DNA of 64,000 nucleotides, taken from assembly GCA_022925895.1 (NCBI GenBank), contig JAKSYS010000034.1:1-64000 (forward strand), in the 5' to 3' direction. How positions within the stretch are numbered: the stretch's first letter is position 1; every line of letters begins with the position of its first letter. Made by a program: the position numbers and the translations under genes. The stretch comes from Fragilaria crotonensis. Its lineage: Eukaryota; Bacillariophyta; Fragilariophyceae; Fragilariales; Fragilariaceae. Shown one piece after another: positions 45,523 to 56,813 of the stretch. The notes under the pieces are model-generated. The model was not told where the DNA came from and searched no databases. It saw only the letters and a program-made list of their open reading frames with translations.

Positions 45523-46088
45523 GGCCCCTGAAGTTAAGGAACTGAAAATTGTGTCTTGACAAAGTGACAGATACCACGTGAAAATGGTTGGCTACGTCTC
45601 GGCCGAAAGGACAACGAAAATGATTTCGTTGTGGCAGCAACATTCTGAATTCCTTCTTCCTTAACCCTCTATGTGTCTTGCATTCTTCCTTGTTCACATG
45701 AGTGCCTATATATACTACAGTATCTGCGTAGGTATCATGTGACAGATGGGCGGCGGGGCGGCGGGCGGTGGGAACTTCTTTTGTTTCATATGTAGGATCC
45801 GTTGAGTGCAAATGATGTTTTGGCGGGAACCACATACACATGTAGGGCTTTACACACCATGCGTACTGAGATTATAGCAAAAAATGAGGCCGTTAGCCGG
45901 GGTTCGGGCGATGAATTCGCTGCAGATGCACTCCAAGTTATTATGGAGACTCGTCTAAAGGATTCAAGTATTTTTGTACTGTTTGCTCTACCACGGAATA
46001 TCGGTGATGCGTGATGCCTGATACGTGAAACCTCATCATTCATCATACTCTGTGTCTTTATCCTTCCTTTCGTTGGAATAGCGTTTCA
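45523..46088. other. Divergent promoter region between NOC2 and the SET gene
   Basis: 566 bp. No gene recognised; the small plus frame 45802-46014 lacks features. A GGCGG-rich run lies at 45,748-45,770. Confidence 0.5.
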
Positions 46089-47878
46089 ATGAACAAACGC
46101 AGAGATCTTTCAAAACGACCTCCGATGTGGCTCCTGTTCTTGGCGTTGTTGGCGTTCAATAGTTGCATTGTTGATGCAGTTGAAGACGGTGAAATTCCGG
46201 GTTGTTCAGGTGATACTTGCCCGACGCCTGCACGCAATGATGACTACGGATGTGATCTGTGGCTGGGCCCTTCACCCATTAAGAACGTAGAAAACCATGG
46301 CTTTGGATTGGGCATGTTTACAGGACGGCCCATTTCCAAGGGATCAGTTGTGGAGTCGATCTATAGCAAAGGGGGAGAAGTATTGCTTCCAATTTTTTCT
46401 TCCAAAATACATGATACCCACCCACCACTTCGCGAATACGTTTGGGACGACGCGAACTTACCTGACATTGAAACTGAGAATCCGCGCGGCACAACCTTTT
46501 ACTTTATTCCAGGATTGGCTGCAATCGTTCCATGTACGTCCAAAATTTTAATTTGGCTTTGAGCAGCACGTCGTCGTTTGGAGATGCTGCTGGTGTCCAT
46601 CGTTCCAAGCACCCCACAGCGGGATCCTTCTCCTACCGCCATAATGTCACATACACGGCGGTTCGTGACATTGTCCCTGGTGAAGAACTTACTGTAGCTT
46701 GTGACGATGACGATTTTGATGGCGGCGCCTATTATCTGTCGACCTTTCAGCCTACGGACGACGCGGTCGTGTGCGTAGACAACCTGCACATCGACTCGTC
46801 TAACAACGCTGGGGTCGGACAAGGGTTATTTTCCAAGGAAAGAATCTCAAAGGGTAGCCTGATTACATCAACTCCGCTAATCCCAGTTCATCGCAAGGAA
46901 TTAGATATTCTCATCCGTCGCAAAGTTCCGACGGACATAAATCCCAAGCAATTGTTGCTTAACTACTGCTTCGGTCACCCCGATTCCGATCTGTTGCTGC
47001 TCCCGTATGGTCCAATGGTAAATCATATCAACCATGGGTCAAAGCCGAATGCTGTCATACGCTGGCACATCCTCGCCACTGATAATTTTAGCGAACCACG
47101 ACGTCGGCAATTCCATCACCCCGAATTGCTTCAGAAGTCCGCAGACGAGGTAGCGGACACACACGGTATGGGGCTAATGATGGACATTGTGGCCTTGCGA
47201 AACATTAAACAAAACGAAGAAATCTTTTTGGATTACGGTGCCGATTGGGTCGAGGCATGGAAGTCGCACGTGGCTTCGTGGTCGGAGGAAGATGCCACTT
47301 ATATATCTGCTGCTGAATATGTTGCTCGTGCGGGTGAAGTGTTTCGCACAGAACAGGAGCAGAAGCGAGATCCCTACCCGGACAATTTGCGAATCATGTG
47401 CTTTTACGATTCTAATATCGGAAAAGATGTGACTCGTGAAGAGTATACTATATGGAACGAGACCAACGTCAACAAATGCGTGCGCCCGTGTGCGATTCTG
47501 GAACGACGATCCGATTCCTCCACGGGCGATCTCTACACAGTCCAAATGACGCCTGCTGGCAACGAGGCCGTCTATGAATGGTGTGAATTGAAAACAGTCA
47601 CCATCGTATCTGGCATGCCTTATCACGGCATTCGACTTTCGGACCGTCCCCAAACAGCAGACATGTTCCTACCCAGTGCATTCCGGCACGAAATTGGTGT
47701 TCCGGATGGTTTCTACCCCGAGTTGGATGAAGAAAAATTGCGACGAACACCGAAACATGCGGATTCAGATGGCGGTGCGACTTTTAAAGAAAGCAGGCAA
47801 CATCAACGAAGTGAAGTTGCCTTCGTTTCGATTTTAGCAGAAACAGCCAGTGTTAAAGTAGTAGTTGTTGTATATTGA
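46089..47878 (+). CDS. SET-domain protein with N-terminal signal peptide
   Basis: ATG 46089; residues 13-32 (MWLLFLALLAFNSCIVDAV) form a signal peptide or anchor. A first SET-like half (CDLWLGPSPI, GFGLGMFTGRPISKGSVVES, TFYFIPGLAAIVPC, SFSYRHNVTYTAVRDIVPGE) is followed by a second, fuller SET domain: GLFSKERISKGSLITS, PYGPMVNHINHGSKPNA and NEEIFLDYGADW, matching the NHS-type and (G/E)EExFxDYG motifs that bind S-adenosylmethionine. The frame changes once near 46,545, where one extra A in CCAAAATTTT keeps frame; I treat it as one gene. A SET protein entering the secretory pathway or a plastid is unusual, since most modify histones. About 596 aa. The last 30 residues may also be frame-shifted. 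Confidence 0.8.
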
Positions 47879-48003
47879 AGGGTGAGATACTACAGTAGAA
47901 CCTTAGCACGACAGAACGAACCGATCGCATACGCCAGATCCAAACCCAGTAGAGTGAGCGATTCGACTGAACCGTTTTCCTAACCAAGTTCTTACTAACC
48001 TCG

Positions 48004-49263
48004 TTACTTTCCCTTGCGAATCCCAGCGCGAAATTTGGGGCGCTTCGATTTTGCCTTTGGTAACACTGAGGGTGCGAGGGGAATGACTGCTGTTGGAGGC
48101 TTTTCGATGCCCATTTCTTGTTCCAATACAAAGGCTTCCACATCAACGTCCTGCATTTGATCAAAGCCATCAAAAATGTCTGGGTGTGACGGTTCGGCGA
48201 CTCGCGTCGCTGACGGTTGTGGCGTTTTCGTTGGCTCGACTTGGGGAGACGAAATTGCTTCGGTGTCCTCTGCAGGAGGAGCAGGTGCAGGCGTAGGAAC
48301 TGGAGCTTGAGGGTTGCGTCCTGAATTTCTAGGCACCAAAGGCTGCTTCGTCACCACAATGGAATCCTTGTCGACGTTAAAAATTGATAGATCCACAGGG
48401 AGCTTGTTGCGCGGATCAAGTGCCAACTCAATAAGGCGCGGATTCTTCACGAGCTCAATCTGATACTTCTTCTTCAATTGCTTGCGTGTTCTATTCCTGT
48501 AAAACGCCTCCATCGTGACAAAATCAGCTCCAACTTGACGCAGAGCATTGTAAAATAGTTTGGTTTCTTCCACAGCCCAGTGCTGTGGCTTACGTCGCGC
48601 CACAAAGGAGTTGTACGAGGCCCCTACTATCGTTGTATGCCCCTCTTCCTCCACCACGTGTTGATATTCTTCCTCCACTTCCTGAACCGTTTTGCGGGCA
48701 CTAGGGACCATGATTGAGGATTCTTGCAGAACAATTTCACCATCTACGATCTTAACTTGGGGACCTGCGGGTGCCGGTTCCTCGTCTTCGTCGAGAGGTG
48801 GCGGAGGAGGAGCTGGAACGGGCAGATTGTTATCCGTGGGACGCTTTTGGGCTCGGTATTTGGTGCAAAAAATTGCGAGTGAGGTTTGAGTTGGTGCGGT
48901 TTCCTCTTCCTTTTTGGATTTGCTCTTGGCATCATTGACTTGCAGCTCATTGGCATTTCGAGTTGCGACAACTGCAATCTTGTTTGAACGATGAAGACGT
49001 CGTTGAGTGGCGACCTCCGTTGATTTCTTGGGTTGTTCTTCCATTGCCTCTTCCCTAACTGCTTCATTTCCGATATCTTCGTCATGTCTGGGAGGTTCAT
49101 TCTCCGCATTCGGTCCGGATGCTCCCTTTTCTTCCACTTGAATTGTCACATGTTTCTCCTGAAGAGGTTTCTTTCGTGAACCCGCGGAAGCAGGACGGAA
49201 TGTCGGCCGACGTTTCTTTGTGGCTACCTTGATGGTAGGGACCAAAGAAACTGCTGACGACAT
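48004..49263 (-). CDS. BDP1: TFIIIB subunit B'' (BDP1) homologue (419 aa)
   Basis: BDP1 completes TFIIIB with TBP and BRF for RNA polymerase III initiation. The extended SANT domain lies at about residues 225-280: QHWAVEETKLFYNALRQVG and DFVTMEAFYRNRTRKQLKKK. Ahead of it is the conserved QVKIVDGEIVLQESS segment (about 169-183) that contacts TBP-DNA in other species. The N-terminal 160 residues are charged and disordered; the C-terminal third is Pro/Thr-rich and ends in basic RPKFRAGIRKGK. Single exon, ATG at 49263, convergent with the SET gene (125 bp between stops). Confidence 0.87.
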   Translation of the reverse strand: MSSAVSLVPTIKVATKKRRPTFRPASAGSRKKPLQEKHVTIQVEEKGASGPNAENEPPRHDEDIGNEAVREEAMEEQPKKSTEVATQRRLHRSNKIAVVATRNANELQVNDAKSKSKKEEETAPTQTSLAIFCTKYRAQKRPTDNNLPVPAPPPPPLDEDEEPAPAGPQVKIVDGEIVLQESSIMVPSARKTVQEVEEEYQHVVEEEGHTTIVGASYNSFVARRKPQHWAVEETKLFYNALRQVGADFVTMEAFYRNRTRKQLKKKYQIELVKNPRLIELALDPRNKLPVDLSIFNVDKDSIVVTKQPLVPRNSGRNPQAPVPTPAPAPPAEDTEAISSPQVEPTKTPQPSATRVAEPSHPDIFDGFDQMQDVDVEAFVLEQEMGIEKPPTAVIPLAPSVLPKAKSKRPKFRAGIRKGK

Positions 49264-49827
49264 GATGCTCTATGAGATTATGAGATTACTACTCTGGTAA
49301 TGGAGGCTTCCAATCAGGTTCCGATGCTATTCTTCGTTGAGTCGTTGAGTATGCTCTGTTGTCGTCTATTCAAACCCTCTGCCCTCAGTACACAGGTATC
49401 GTTTGTATACATGATACCCGGTACAAGTACTGTACTTGTACAATGGTCTAAGCAATTCACCTAACGTGGGCACGGGGCAGTGGGTGTTATCAAACACGGA
49501 TCAGTGTACGGAGTACGAACTAATCACGAATCACCAGTACTACTGTACCATATACTCCGTGTAATACTCAGTGATACTCGAGTACTACCGGGATTGATCA
49601 TTGACCAGTATTCTCGTCGCACACCACCTGTGCGAGTACTACTGGCACTAGTAGTACTCCGTGATCAGCCCAGCAACTGTATTCTCGCACGCTACTTCTA
49701 CCCCTCCGAAGTACTATACTGGAGACAAGCAGTACGGTCACCAAACAAGCAACAAGTACCAGTACGGACTACGTTCCAGGTACTGCAGTCTGCAGTGTGC
49801 TTGTACCATCAAAGGAGGATGTCAGTC
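49264..49827. other. AGTACT/GTACC palindrome-rich spacer, no gene
   Basis: Dense GTACTTGTAC, GAGTACT and ACTAGTAGTACTCC words at 49,420-49,800. The plus open frame 49480-50121 crosses this spacer and the next element and is composed of such words, so it is not a gene. Confidence 0.6.
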
Positions 49828-50536
49828 AGGCCCGTGCTTTCCGTCGCAGAATCACCCGCAAAAATCAGCCGCAACCGCACGCTTCGCACGCCCTTTTTGC
49901 GACTGATTTTTGATGACGGTTGGAAAGAGCCCTCGAAAAGGGCGCTCGCAGAATTTCATTCAGACGTGAACCGGATGAGGTGTTTTCTTCTGCCAAACAT
50001 ACAGATGAACGTCGACACGCCAAACGCCAACTGCATTGCACTGTCATACGTACAGTACCGTCATCACAATTCAGTGCATGTGTACAACGGACAACAACGG
50101 CTCCTACATCTACTAGTCTAGTAGTATCTCGTATGTCATTGTTATGACAGAATAAGAACAGACGAATGCATTTCATGATTTATCCAATTTGAAACCATCA
50201 AGGAATGATGTAATAAATGTGCGCATAGTAACGAGTAACGAGTGACACGTGACACAACAAGTGGACATTCATGTCGTTGTTACGCTGTGCTACTAGAGGG
50301 CTGCGATACTGTACTATTTGATGAGTGAATTAAAACCCGGATTTCTGCGGCTGATTTTTAAAAACCCGGATTTCTGCGGCTGAAAAACCTCCCCGAAACA
50401 GCCAGGAGGTTTTTCAGCCGCAGTGCTATTCATTTAGCCGCAGAAATTTTTGACTCACTCGAATGAAATTTGATTACTTCGACTACTGGTCTGCGGCTGA
50501 TTTTGCGGCTGATTCTGCGACGGAAAGAACGGGCCT
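49828..50536. mobile_element. ~0.7-kb MITE-like element with ~45-bp TIRs rich in GCGGCTGA
   Basis: 49828-49872 (GGCCCGTGCTTTCCGTCGC...) is inverted at about 50490-50536 (GCGACGGAAAGAACGGGCC) with few mismatches. TCA flanks both ends, compatible with a 3-bp target duplication. Inside are repeated (T)CAGCCGCA / TGCGGCTGA words and a perfect 19-bp hairpin, CTGCGGCTGAAAAACCTCC with its complement, at 50,373-50,423. No coding capacity. Confidence 0.65.
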
Positions 50537-50680
50537 CAGGAAGGTCCGGCCAAAACAAGTTCTAGCCGTTAAGCTCCGTTACCGGGAGTAATTCCACGTA
50601 CGCTGGCTTCCAATAACGTGTGTTGCGATATTTGTAGCTGGAACGGTTGATCCAAACGAGCCGGCAAGGTATTCTCATTC

Positions 50681-50985
50681 TAAGTGAAATTCCACTTACG
50701 GTCAGTGGAATTCCACTTACCGTAAGTGAAATTCCACTTACGGTAAGTGAAATTCCACTTACCGTAAGTGGAATTCCACTGACCGTAAGTGAAATTTCAC
50801 TTACATAAAATGTCTTCATACGGATCTTCGTAGACGACACGTGTCTCTTTCGGATTGTGAGTAAGTGAAATTCCACTTACCGTAAGTGGAATTTCACTTA
50901 CGGTAAGTGGAATTCCACTTACGGTAAGTGGAATTCCACTTACCGTAAGTGGAATCTCACTTATGGTAAGTGGAATTGCACTGAT
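50681..50985. repeat. Two arrays of a ~21-bp palindromic repeat (AGTGGAATTCCACTTACGGTA)
   Basis: The unit TAAGTGGAATTCCACTTACC/GG is itself nearly palindromic and repeats about six times in 50,681-50,805 and about six times in 50,862-50,985, separated by about 57 bp of unrelated sequence. Because units are palindromic, the whole block can fold into long alternative cruciforms. Spacing is continuous, with no unique spacers. Confidence 0.85.
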
Positions 50986-51125
50986 GATGATCCACATGAT
51001 AAACGCGCCGGCCTTGCTTTTTTCAGTTGAAAACGACTCAGCGTGGGAGCGATACTCTTACTATGATGTGTCACGTGTTCTCGGATTTTCCACGATTCCG
51101 ACGGTCCGGCCGGACCTTCCAGGCC

Positions 51126-52121
51126 GTTCCTTAACCAGACAATTTCGACGGTACGTTGGATATTTTGGAAAGTATCAAAAACCACCGCGCCGGCCCGAGC
51201 TGGTCGGCCAAAGCCAGTTATTTCGTTTTTGAGTTGATTTCAATTCGATCGCATCGCATTCCTTAACGTGAAGACGGATAAATTTCCAGTAAGTACTTGA
51301 CATATATTCGTACTGACGAATGATGATTAGCCCGTAACGGACTATAGGTACGAGTTACTCTATTAGATACTGTACGAGTAGTGTACTGGATTACAAGGGA
51401 CGGACAACGGAGACAATGCATGTACGGAAATATGCATACGGAATACTACTACATGGTACCAGTACTACAACTGGAGTACATAGGAACCTTGGCGCGCCCC
51501 GTGGCCTTTGACGCAACACGACAACAAGATAAAGATGCCATCGTCGGTGCAATCACATCCCGCTATCACTTTCTCTCTCCCAAAAATTAAATCAGATCGT
51601 AGTGTAGCTTTTGTAGAATATCTTCTCAATGATTGTTAAAATCAAGCGGTGCTGGTGTTGATGCATCCCACTTGTTCATGGAATCGCAATCAGCCTCACA
51701 TCAATTTTGATGATGGCAAAATACGTTTTGCCAAGATGAAGCATGCATGGGACCGCAAATTTGTACTCCAAGTACTGTAGTAGGAATTCGAATGAAATAC
51801 TGTACTTCGGACGTCACGATATCATTCATACTGGAACATGCTACGAATGAATACGTAGCAACGTCAGCAAATAGTTGAACGTATCGATCTGAAATGATCG
51901 AGGAATCATTTCAGATTTCCCAACGATTACACTCAAACCCGATTTGAACGTAATCGGTGAGAAATCTGAACGTGATTTGGGTCATTACTTTGGCCAATAT
52001 GTCCAACGTATCGCAAAAAGCCCTGGTTAAGGAATGAAAAATTCACGAGAATGACCACACTCGGAGAAACCCTGCCAAAATGGTCTAACGTATCGACGAA
52101 ATTGTCTGGTTAAGGAATGGG
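51126..52121. repeat. ~1-kb region bounded by ~36-bp inverted repeats (MITE-like)
   Basis: GTTCCTTAACCAGACAATTT at 51126 is inverted at 52084-52119 (AAATTGTCTGGTTAAGGAAT), extending to a CG-TACGTT part with mismatches. A partial direct copy of the right end (CAACGTATCG ... TGGTTAAGGAATG) lies at 52,002-52,036. The interior has no convincing gene; 51,380-51,480 is AGTACT-type spacer. Confidence 0.5.
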
Positions 52122-52316
52122 CTCAGTATGAGTCACGAGTCGCGAGTCTATCGACTATCGACACTGCACATACAAGTACTAGTACCGGTAACTCGCACCA
52201 CCGCTCATAAATTTTGGGCAAAGCTGTAACAAGTGAAAATATCGAACAACATAACAACCAAAACCAATCCAGGCCAACCATCCTGCTGATTGAGTGTGTT
52301 CGTCACATCCAACGAC

Positions 52317-53458
52317 ATGATGTGTACCCTCGTTCGCCCGCTCTCCCTTTCTGGGAGTTCAAGATCGCCTAGATTACTTGCTCAAATTTATTGCTGTTCC
52401 AAGACCCCGAGCACACAGAATACATCGTCGGCACGCAATTTTTCAAAAGAAACCGACAGCGAGGAAGCATTATCTGCAACCAAAGAATTTCGATCTCTAC
52501 CGATTCATCCATCCATTTTGAGATACATTCAATCAGTTGGGTGGGCATCCCGAAACGCAAGACTCAATCGCAACGGATAAAGGAACGACGCTCGGCAGTC
52601 ATGAACGCCACTCAAGAGAAAGCCTTCTTTGATCAGAACCGACGCCAAAAACGGCTTTCCACTGTATCAAAACCAGGAGCCGCCGCCATCATTAAGGAAA
52701 TACCTCCTTCTCCATTCGGCGCTCCACCAGATATTAGACGAAATCCTGTCAAGATTGTAGCTCGAGTGGGCAGCCTGGAGGACGACATGTTTCCATCCAA
52801 CAGTCATGGCATTCCAGAAGTCGCCTTGGCGGGACGCTCGAATGTGGAAAGAGCTCTCTTTTGAATGCATTACTCTACAATGATCCAGTTCACGAAAACA
52901 CTGGTGGTCGAGCTCGTCGCCATCAATTGCACCAAAATCAATCCCAGGATTGAAGGCACAAACTTCTCCACTTCCGGGAGAAACAAAGCAGCTCACATTC
53001 TATCAGTTGTCAACGAACCCCGACGATCGTCTCTGGCTGGTGGATCTTCCCGGATATGGCTTCGCCTATGACAGTTTAGCGCCTGTATGGCAGGAATGTA
53101 CCACTCACTATCTTTTGGAACGAGGCAAGCCTCTGAAACGAATCTTGCTACTTTTGGATTCCCGGCACGGCATGAAGAAGGCGGACGTGGATTTTTAACG
53201 TCCATGGAGAATTCGTTGCTCAAGAAGGGGCACAAGCTTCAACTACCATCGCTGCAACTTGTTCTGACCAAGTGCGATCTTGTCACGCAAGAAGAGTTGG
53301 CTCGCCGTGTGGTGCAAGTGGAGCGACAACTATCGGATTGTCTTCGACGACAAACTTCGAACTTGCCAGTCTTGGTAGTCAGTGTCAAACCACAGCAACG
53401 GGGTGTTATTGAGTTGCAGAAGGAACTGGCGGCTCTTGTTCCGAAAAACCGAAACTGA
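52317..53458 (+). CDS. EngB/YihA-type GTPase, organelle-targeted; frame shifts at short runs
   Basis: A TRAFAC GTPase needed for ribosome assembly or division in bacteria and organelles. The ATG at 52317 gives a Ser/Arg-rich leader (LVRPLSLSGSSRSPRLLAQ), then a linker and the G domain: EVALAGRSNV at the G1 loop, PGETKQLTFYQL around G2, WLVDLPGYGFA (G3), LLLLDSRHGMKKAD and LVLTKCDLV (G4). As given, G1 is broken: one extra G after GTG would restore GRSNVGKSSLLN. Likewise one G near 52,541 and one T near 53,197 keep frame, and one more change is needed near 52,900. All are consistent with lost bases. Between G1 and G2 the protein seems to carry an extra 15-20 residues. About 380 aa if continuous. 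Confidence 0.8.
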
Positions 53459-53536
53459 AGACTGAAAAAAGAGTAGAGAAAGTTGATTGATACCGTAGTA
53501 CTTGTCTAACTATAAGCTGATTCTACTGGCTGGGTA

Positions 53537-56500
53537 TCACGAAATGATCAAACGTCGACTCATTAAAAGGGGCGAGGATATTCCGAGCTGAGCTTTCTCG
53601 GTAAAGATAGCGGTAGCCCTTCGACTTGGGGAGCGTCGTAATGGCGACCTATCTTTCAAGACTTCAGGTTCAGGACGGTTCAAACGTTTCTTATCACTGG
53701 TCTGGCCGCTGTTTTCCTGCTCGTTGATTCTACTCCGCTTCGTCGGTCTTGGAGATGACACATTAGGTACCGAAAATGCCGCTATCGGTGTCGGGGAGTC
53801 CTTTCCCACCGGCGTTTTCTTCATGATCGTCTTGTCGTCAGCGGTCAACTCACATCCAAGGTCTTCCTCTTGAAAGATGGCCGTGTCCGAAGCATCACTC
53901 GTGCCTTGCGGGGTCGCTTCGCATCGTTGCCTCTTTTTGTTCGATTGTCCTGATTCGCAGCTTAACGGAGTAACTGTGGCATCGCGACGAGGTCTCAAAG
54001 AGACGGCGACTTGGCATTTCGATAACTGACTTGATTTATTTGGAGACCTCAAACCTCTCTTCTTTGGGGCTTTACGTGGAGGCTGTTTTCCTGTCGCATC
54101 CTTCGTTGCCGCACGACCCTTCGATTCAGAGACTGCCTCCGGTAGCCCCGCCATAGGTGGAGGCGATTCACGATCTGATGAAACGCTTGTCGCCTCCTCC
54201 GCATGACTGGCAAGATCCTTTCTTTTCCCTGTCGGTGCTTTTCCAGGAACTTTCTTCAGGGACAAAGCAGAGTTACCTTCGCACAAGGTACCAACACCTA
54301 AGAGGGCAGCCTTGCGGAGAGGAACATCGCGTATTTTGCCTAAGATTTCAGGAACGCTTTTCATCAATTTTGCGTTTGATTTCCCCTTCTTCTGAGGCTG
54401 GGGAGCCCTTTCTTCATGTACACGTTCGCTCTCACTCTTCCTCTTGATGGATTTTGATGCCGATTTCGTAGCGCTGGACTTCTTTGCCACTGCCGCAACC
54501 CGAGCGGGTGTCATTGCGCTATCGTCACTTCGGTCTCCGTCGGTTGACACCTTTGCCGCCACGTTTAGAGCATTGGCACTTGAAGGGATATCCCATTGTT
54601 CCTCGTCGGCATCGGCAGTACGCTTCATACCACGCGACTTGACAGGGTGGCAGAAGCTGGCACTAATGTCGAGTTCCTTGCCCTCACTTTCGTCAACGAG
54701 CATCCATATCGGCCGACCTTCACACTTAGGTTTGTCACTGCCCCAGATACCGACTTGTCTCATCGGAACAAGGTGGCACCACATGAGGTCTGGAATGAAG
54801 GTCAGCACGTAAAAGTACTTGAATTCTTTATGCGATCCCCTAAGAGCCTCTGCTTTGACGGTCACAACCTTGTTGAACAAGGAACCGCCTTCGGAGATTG
54901 ATCCACCTCATCATTATTCTGAACCGGTCTCATGTCGGGATGTTTCTCAAAGAATCGTGCCAGATTGATCTCGTATTTCGCCAAAGCCTTCTCGTACTCC
55001 TTCTTAGCTGCCTCGTGTTTTTTGAGATAGCCAGCCTTCTCCTCGTCACCGAGTTCCTTCCAGCGAGCTGCAAGCACTTTGCTGTGCTCTGACGCTGGTT
55101 TACCAGCAAGTTCTTCCTGCAGAATGTCGCGATGCTCGCTACAAAATATGACATAGGAAGACAAAGGTCTTTTTGGTTTTCCTGGAATTTCAACAGCAGG
55201 AGTTACGGCTTGCTTTCCTTTCTTCTTTGATGCGCTCTTGGGCGTCTTGGGAGGTACGGTCACCTCGTGGAACAATGTCGATGGAGGTCTCACGTACTTT
55301 GATACTGGAACTGCGAAAGACGATTGTACAGGGCGATCTTTCGCTGCCGCGCCCGGTCGACGATTTAACTTTCTTGCCATCATGTAGCTCGGCTCCCCGT
55401 TTTCAAAGCTGTCATCAGGGAATGTCCAGTGGCAGTAGGGTACGTGCGTCTTCGTGCAGATGAAAATGAGAAACTTTGATTCTGGTTCCGTCTTTGAGTC
55501 TCGATAATGGTAAAAGTTCGGGAAGTCGTTCAATATTCGCGCGAACCAGCTCTTTGCAGTTCACTCCAAATTTCCGAGCGATCATTTTTGGGGTATCATT
55601 TTCACGTGATATGTACCAACGTGGTGCGCTGGACTCTCCTTCCAAATCTTTTAGGCTTTTCGCCAAAACAGAGGCATCCGCCTTCGCTTCAGCATGCGAT
55701 GGAATATAAATTTTGGTGCCTTTCATTAGACGACTGCGAGAGTTGAGATCCTTGTAGAGATAATGATTGAGGAACACAATGTCCCAGACTGAAACGTTGA
55801 ATTTTTTGGCAATTTCGGTCGGAGACTCCCCTGGCTTTTCAACCACGTACACCGTGACTGGACTCGAGACAATTTCTGATGGATCATTTTCTGAATCCAC
55901 TGGAGACGACGGGTCGATAGGGGCTGCGGCATTCGCACTTTCCTCGCTTTCGGTGTCATCGTCCTTTTTTGCAGCTGCGTTCTTCTTCTTAAGGAATTGA
56001 TCGTCGATCGTTAGCGCTCCGACGCGAATAAAGCCCATCGATTCGTAAAAGGGAATAGAGTTCTCAGTCGCTTGAAGAACGACGTAGTCATAATTTTGAT
56101 TTGCAGTTGGTTTCATCGTCTCTAACTGTTCAATGACAAGCCCTAGCAATGCTTTGCCGCAACCGAGGCCACCGAGCAATGATATCTCCGCTAACTGAGG
56201 CCACACGATTCCTTCGTTCCAGGGGTCACCGCAGCGAACAGTTTGCTGTAATTGAGCGGCTATAGATCCATCAGCGTCGTAGACTCGCTCGCCATTAAAC
56301 ATTTGTTGAGCCATGTGTTCTTCATCATAGGAAAACGCAGAATCGTGCACGGAATCCCAGCGGAACGTTTTTTGCCAATTTGTGAAGGTTGTGCAGGTGA
56401 TGAAACCTTGCAGTTTTGAATCCTTATCTCTTACAAAATAGCCTGTCATCGGGTCGTCAATGTCCTGAAAGAAATCAAAGTGCGATAGCGAGTTGAGCAA

Positions 56501-56813
56501 GTATGCCAATTTGCGTTTATGACACCTGCATTATGAGCAAACGTACCAGTCGATCAGCAATGTATTCCAGACTAAGGGGCTTGGACGTTCGCTTGCCGCC
56601 CTGAGCGTGTCGTTTGGAACGACGTGTGGCTTCGTTGCACAAGAGAACCATCTCCGCAGTGGCGTCGACATAATCGTCACGATTGGTTACCTCGTACAGC
56701 GTGGATCCCTCCAAATCCCGATTGCACGACGCGACGCTGTCAAACTGATATAAGGGTTGCTTCAGTGGTTTGCCAGCAAAGCGTTTGGCATTGAATGCGG
56801 ATGTGACCATCAT
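53537..56813 (-). CDS. GNAT acetyltransferase - LysM - HMG-box multidomain protein
   Basis: Exon 1 is 56813-56547 and the intron 56465-56546 has clear signals (GTACGT ... TTTCTTTCAG), joining YIADRL to DIDDPMTGYFVRD. From 56464 the frame encodes a GNAT-like domain (LQGFITCTTFTNWQ, GLGCGKALLGLVIEQLE, VLQATENSIPFYESMGFIRV). Two LysM-like modules follow (VVEKPGESPTEIAKKFNVSV; ISRENDTPKMIARKFGVNC). Past a frame change near 55,430 come YCHWTFPDDSFENGEPSYMM and an HMG box (KPKRPLSSYVIFCSEHRDIL, then ARWKELGDEEKAGYLKK). After one more near 54,890, consistent with one lost base, a conserved block (FYVLTFIPDLMWCHL, ISASFCHPVKSR) and a long Lys/Ser/Pro tail end at 53537. Nuclear chromatin role is inferred from GNAT plus HMG. 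About 1,060 aa. Confidence 0.75.

Noticed and set aside
49480-50121. 213-codon plus frame
   Set aside because: Built from AGTACT-type spacer and the end of a MITE; no conserved sequence.
50681-50985. CRISPR-like look of regularly spaced repeats
   Set aside because: Units are contiguous and palindromic without unique spacers, in a eukaryotic nuclear context.
56465-56546. Frame change between the first and second frames of the GNAT gene as a base-call error
   Set aside because: Clear GT-AG borders with a pyrimidine-rich acceptor and restored frame make it an ordinary intron.
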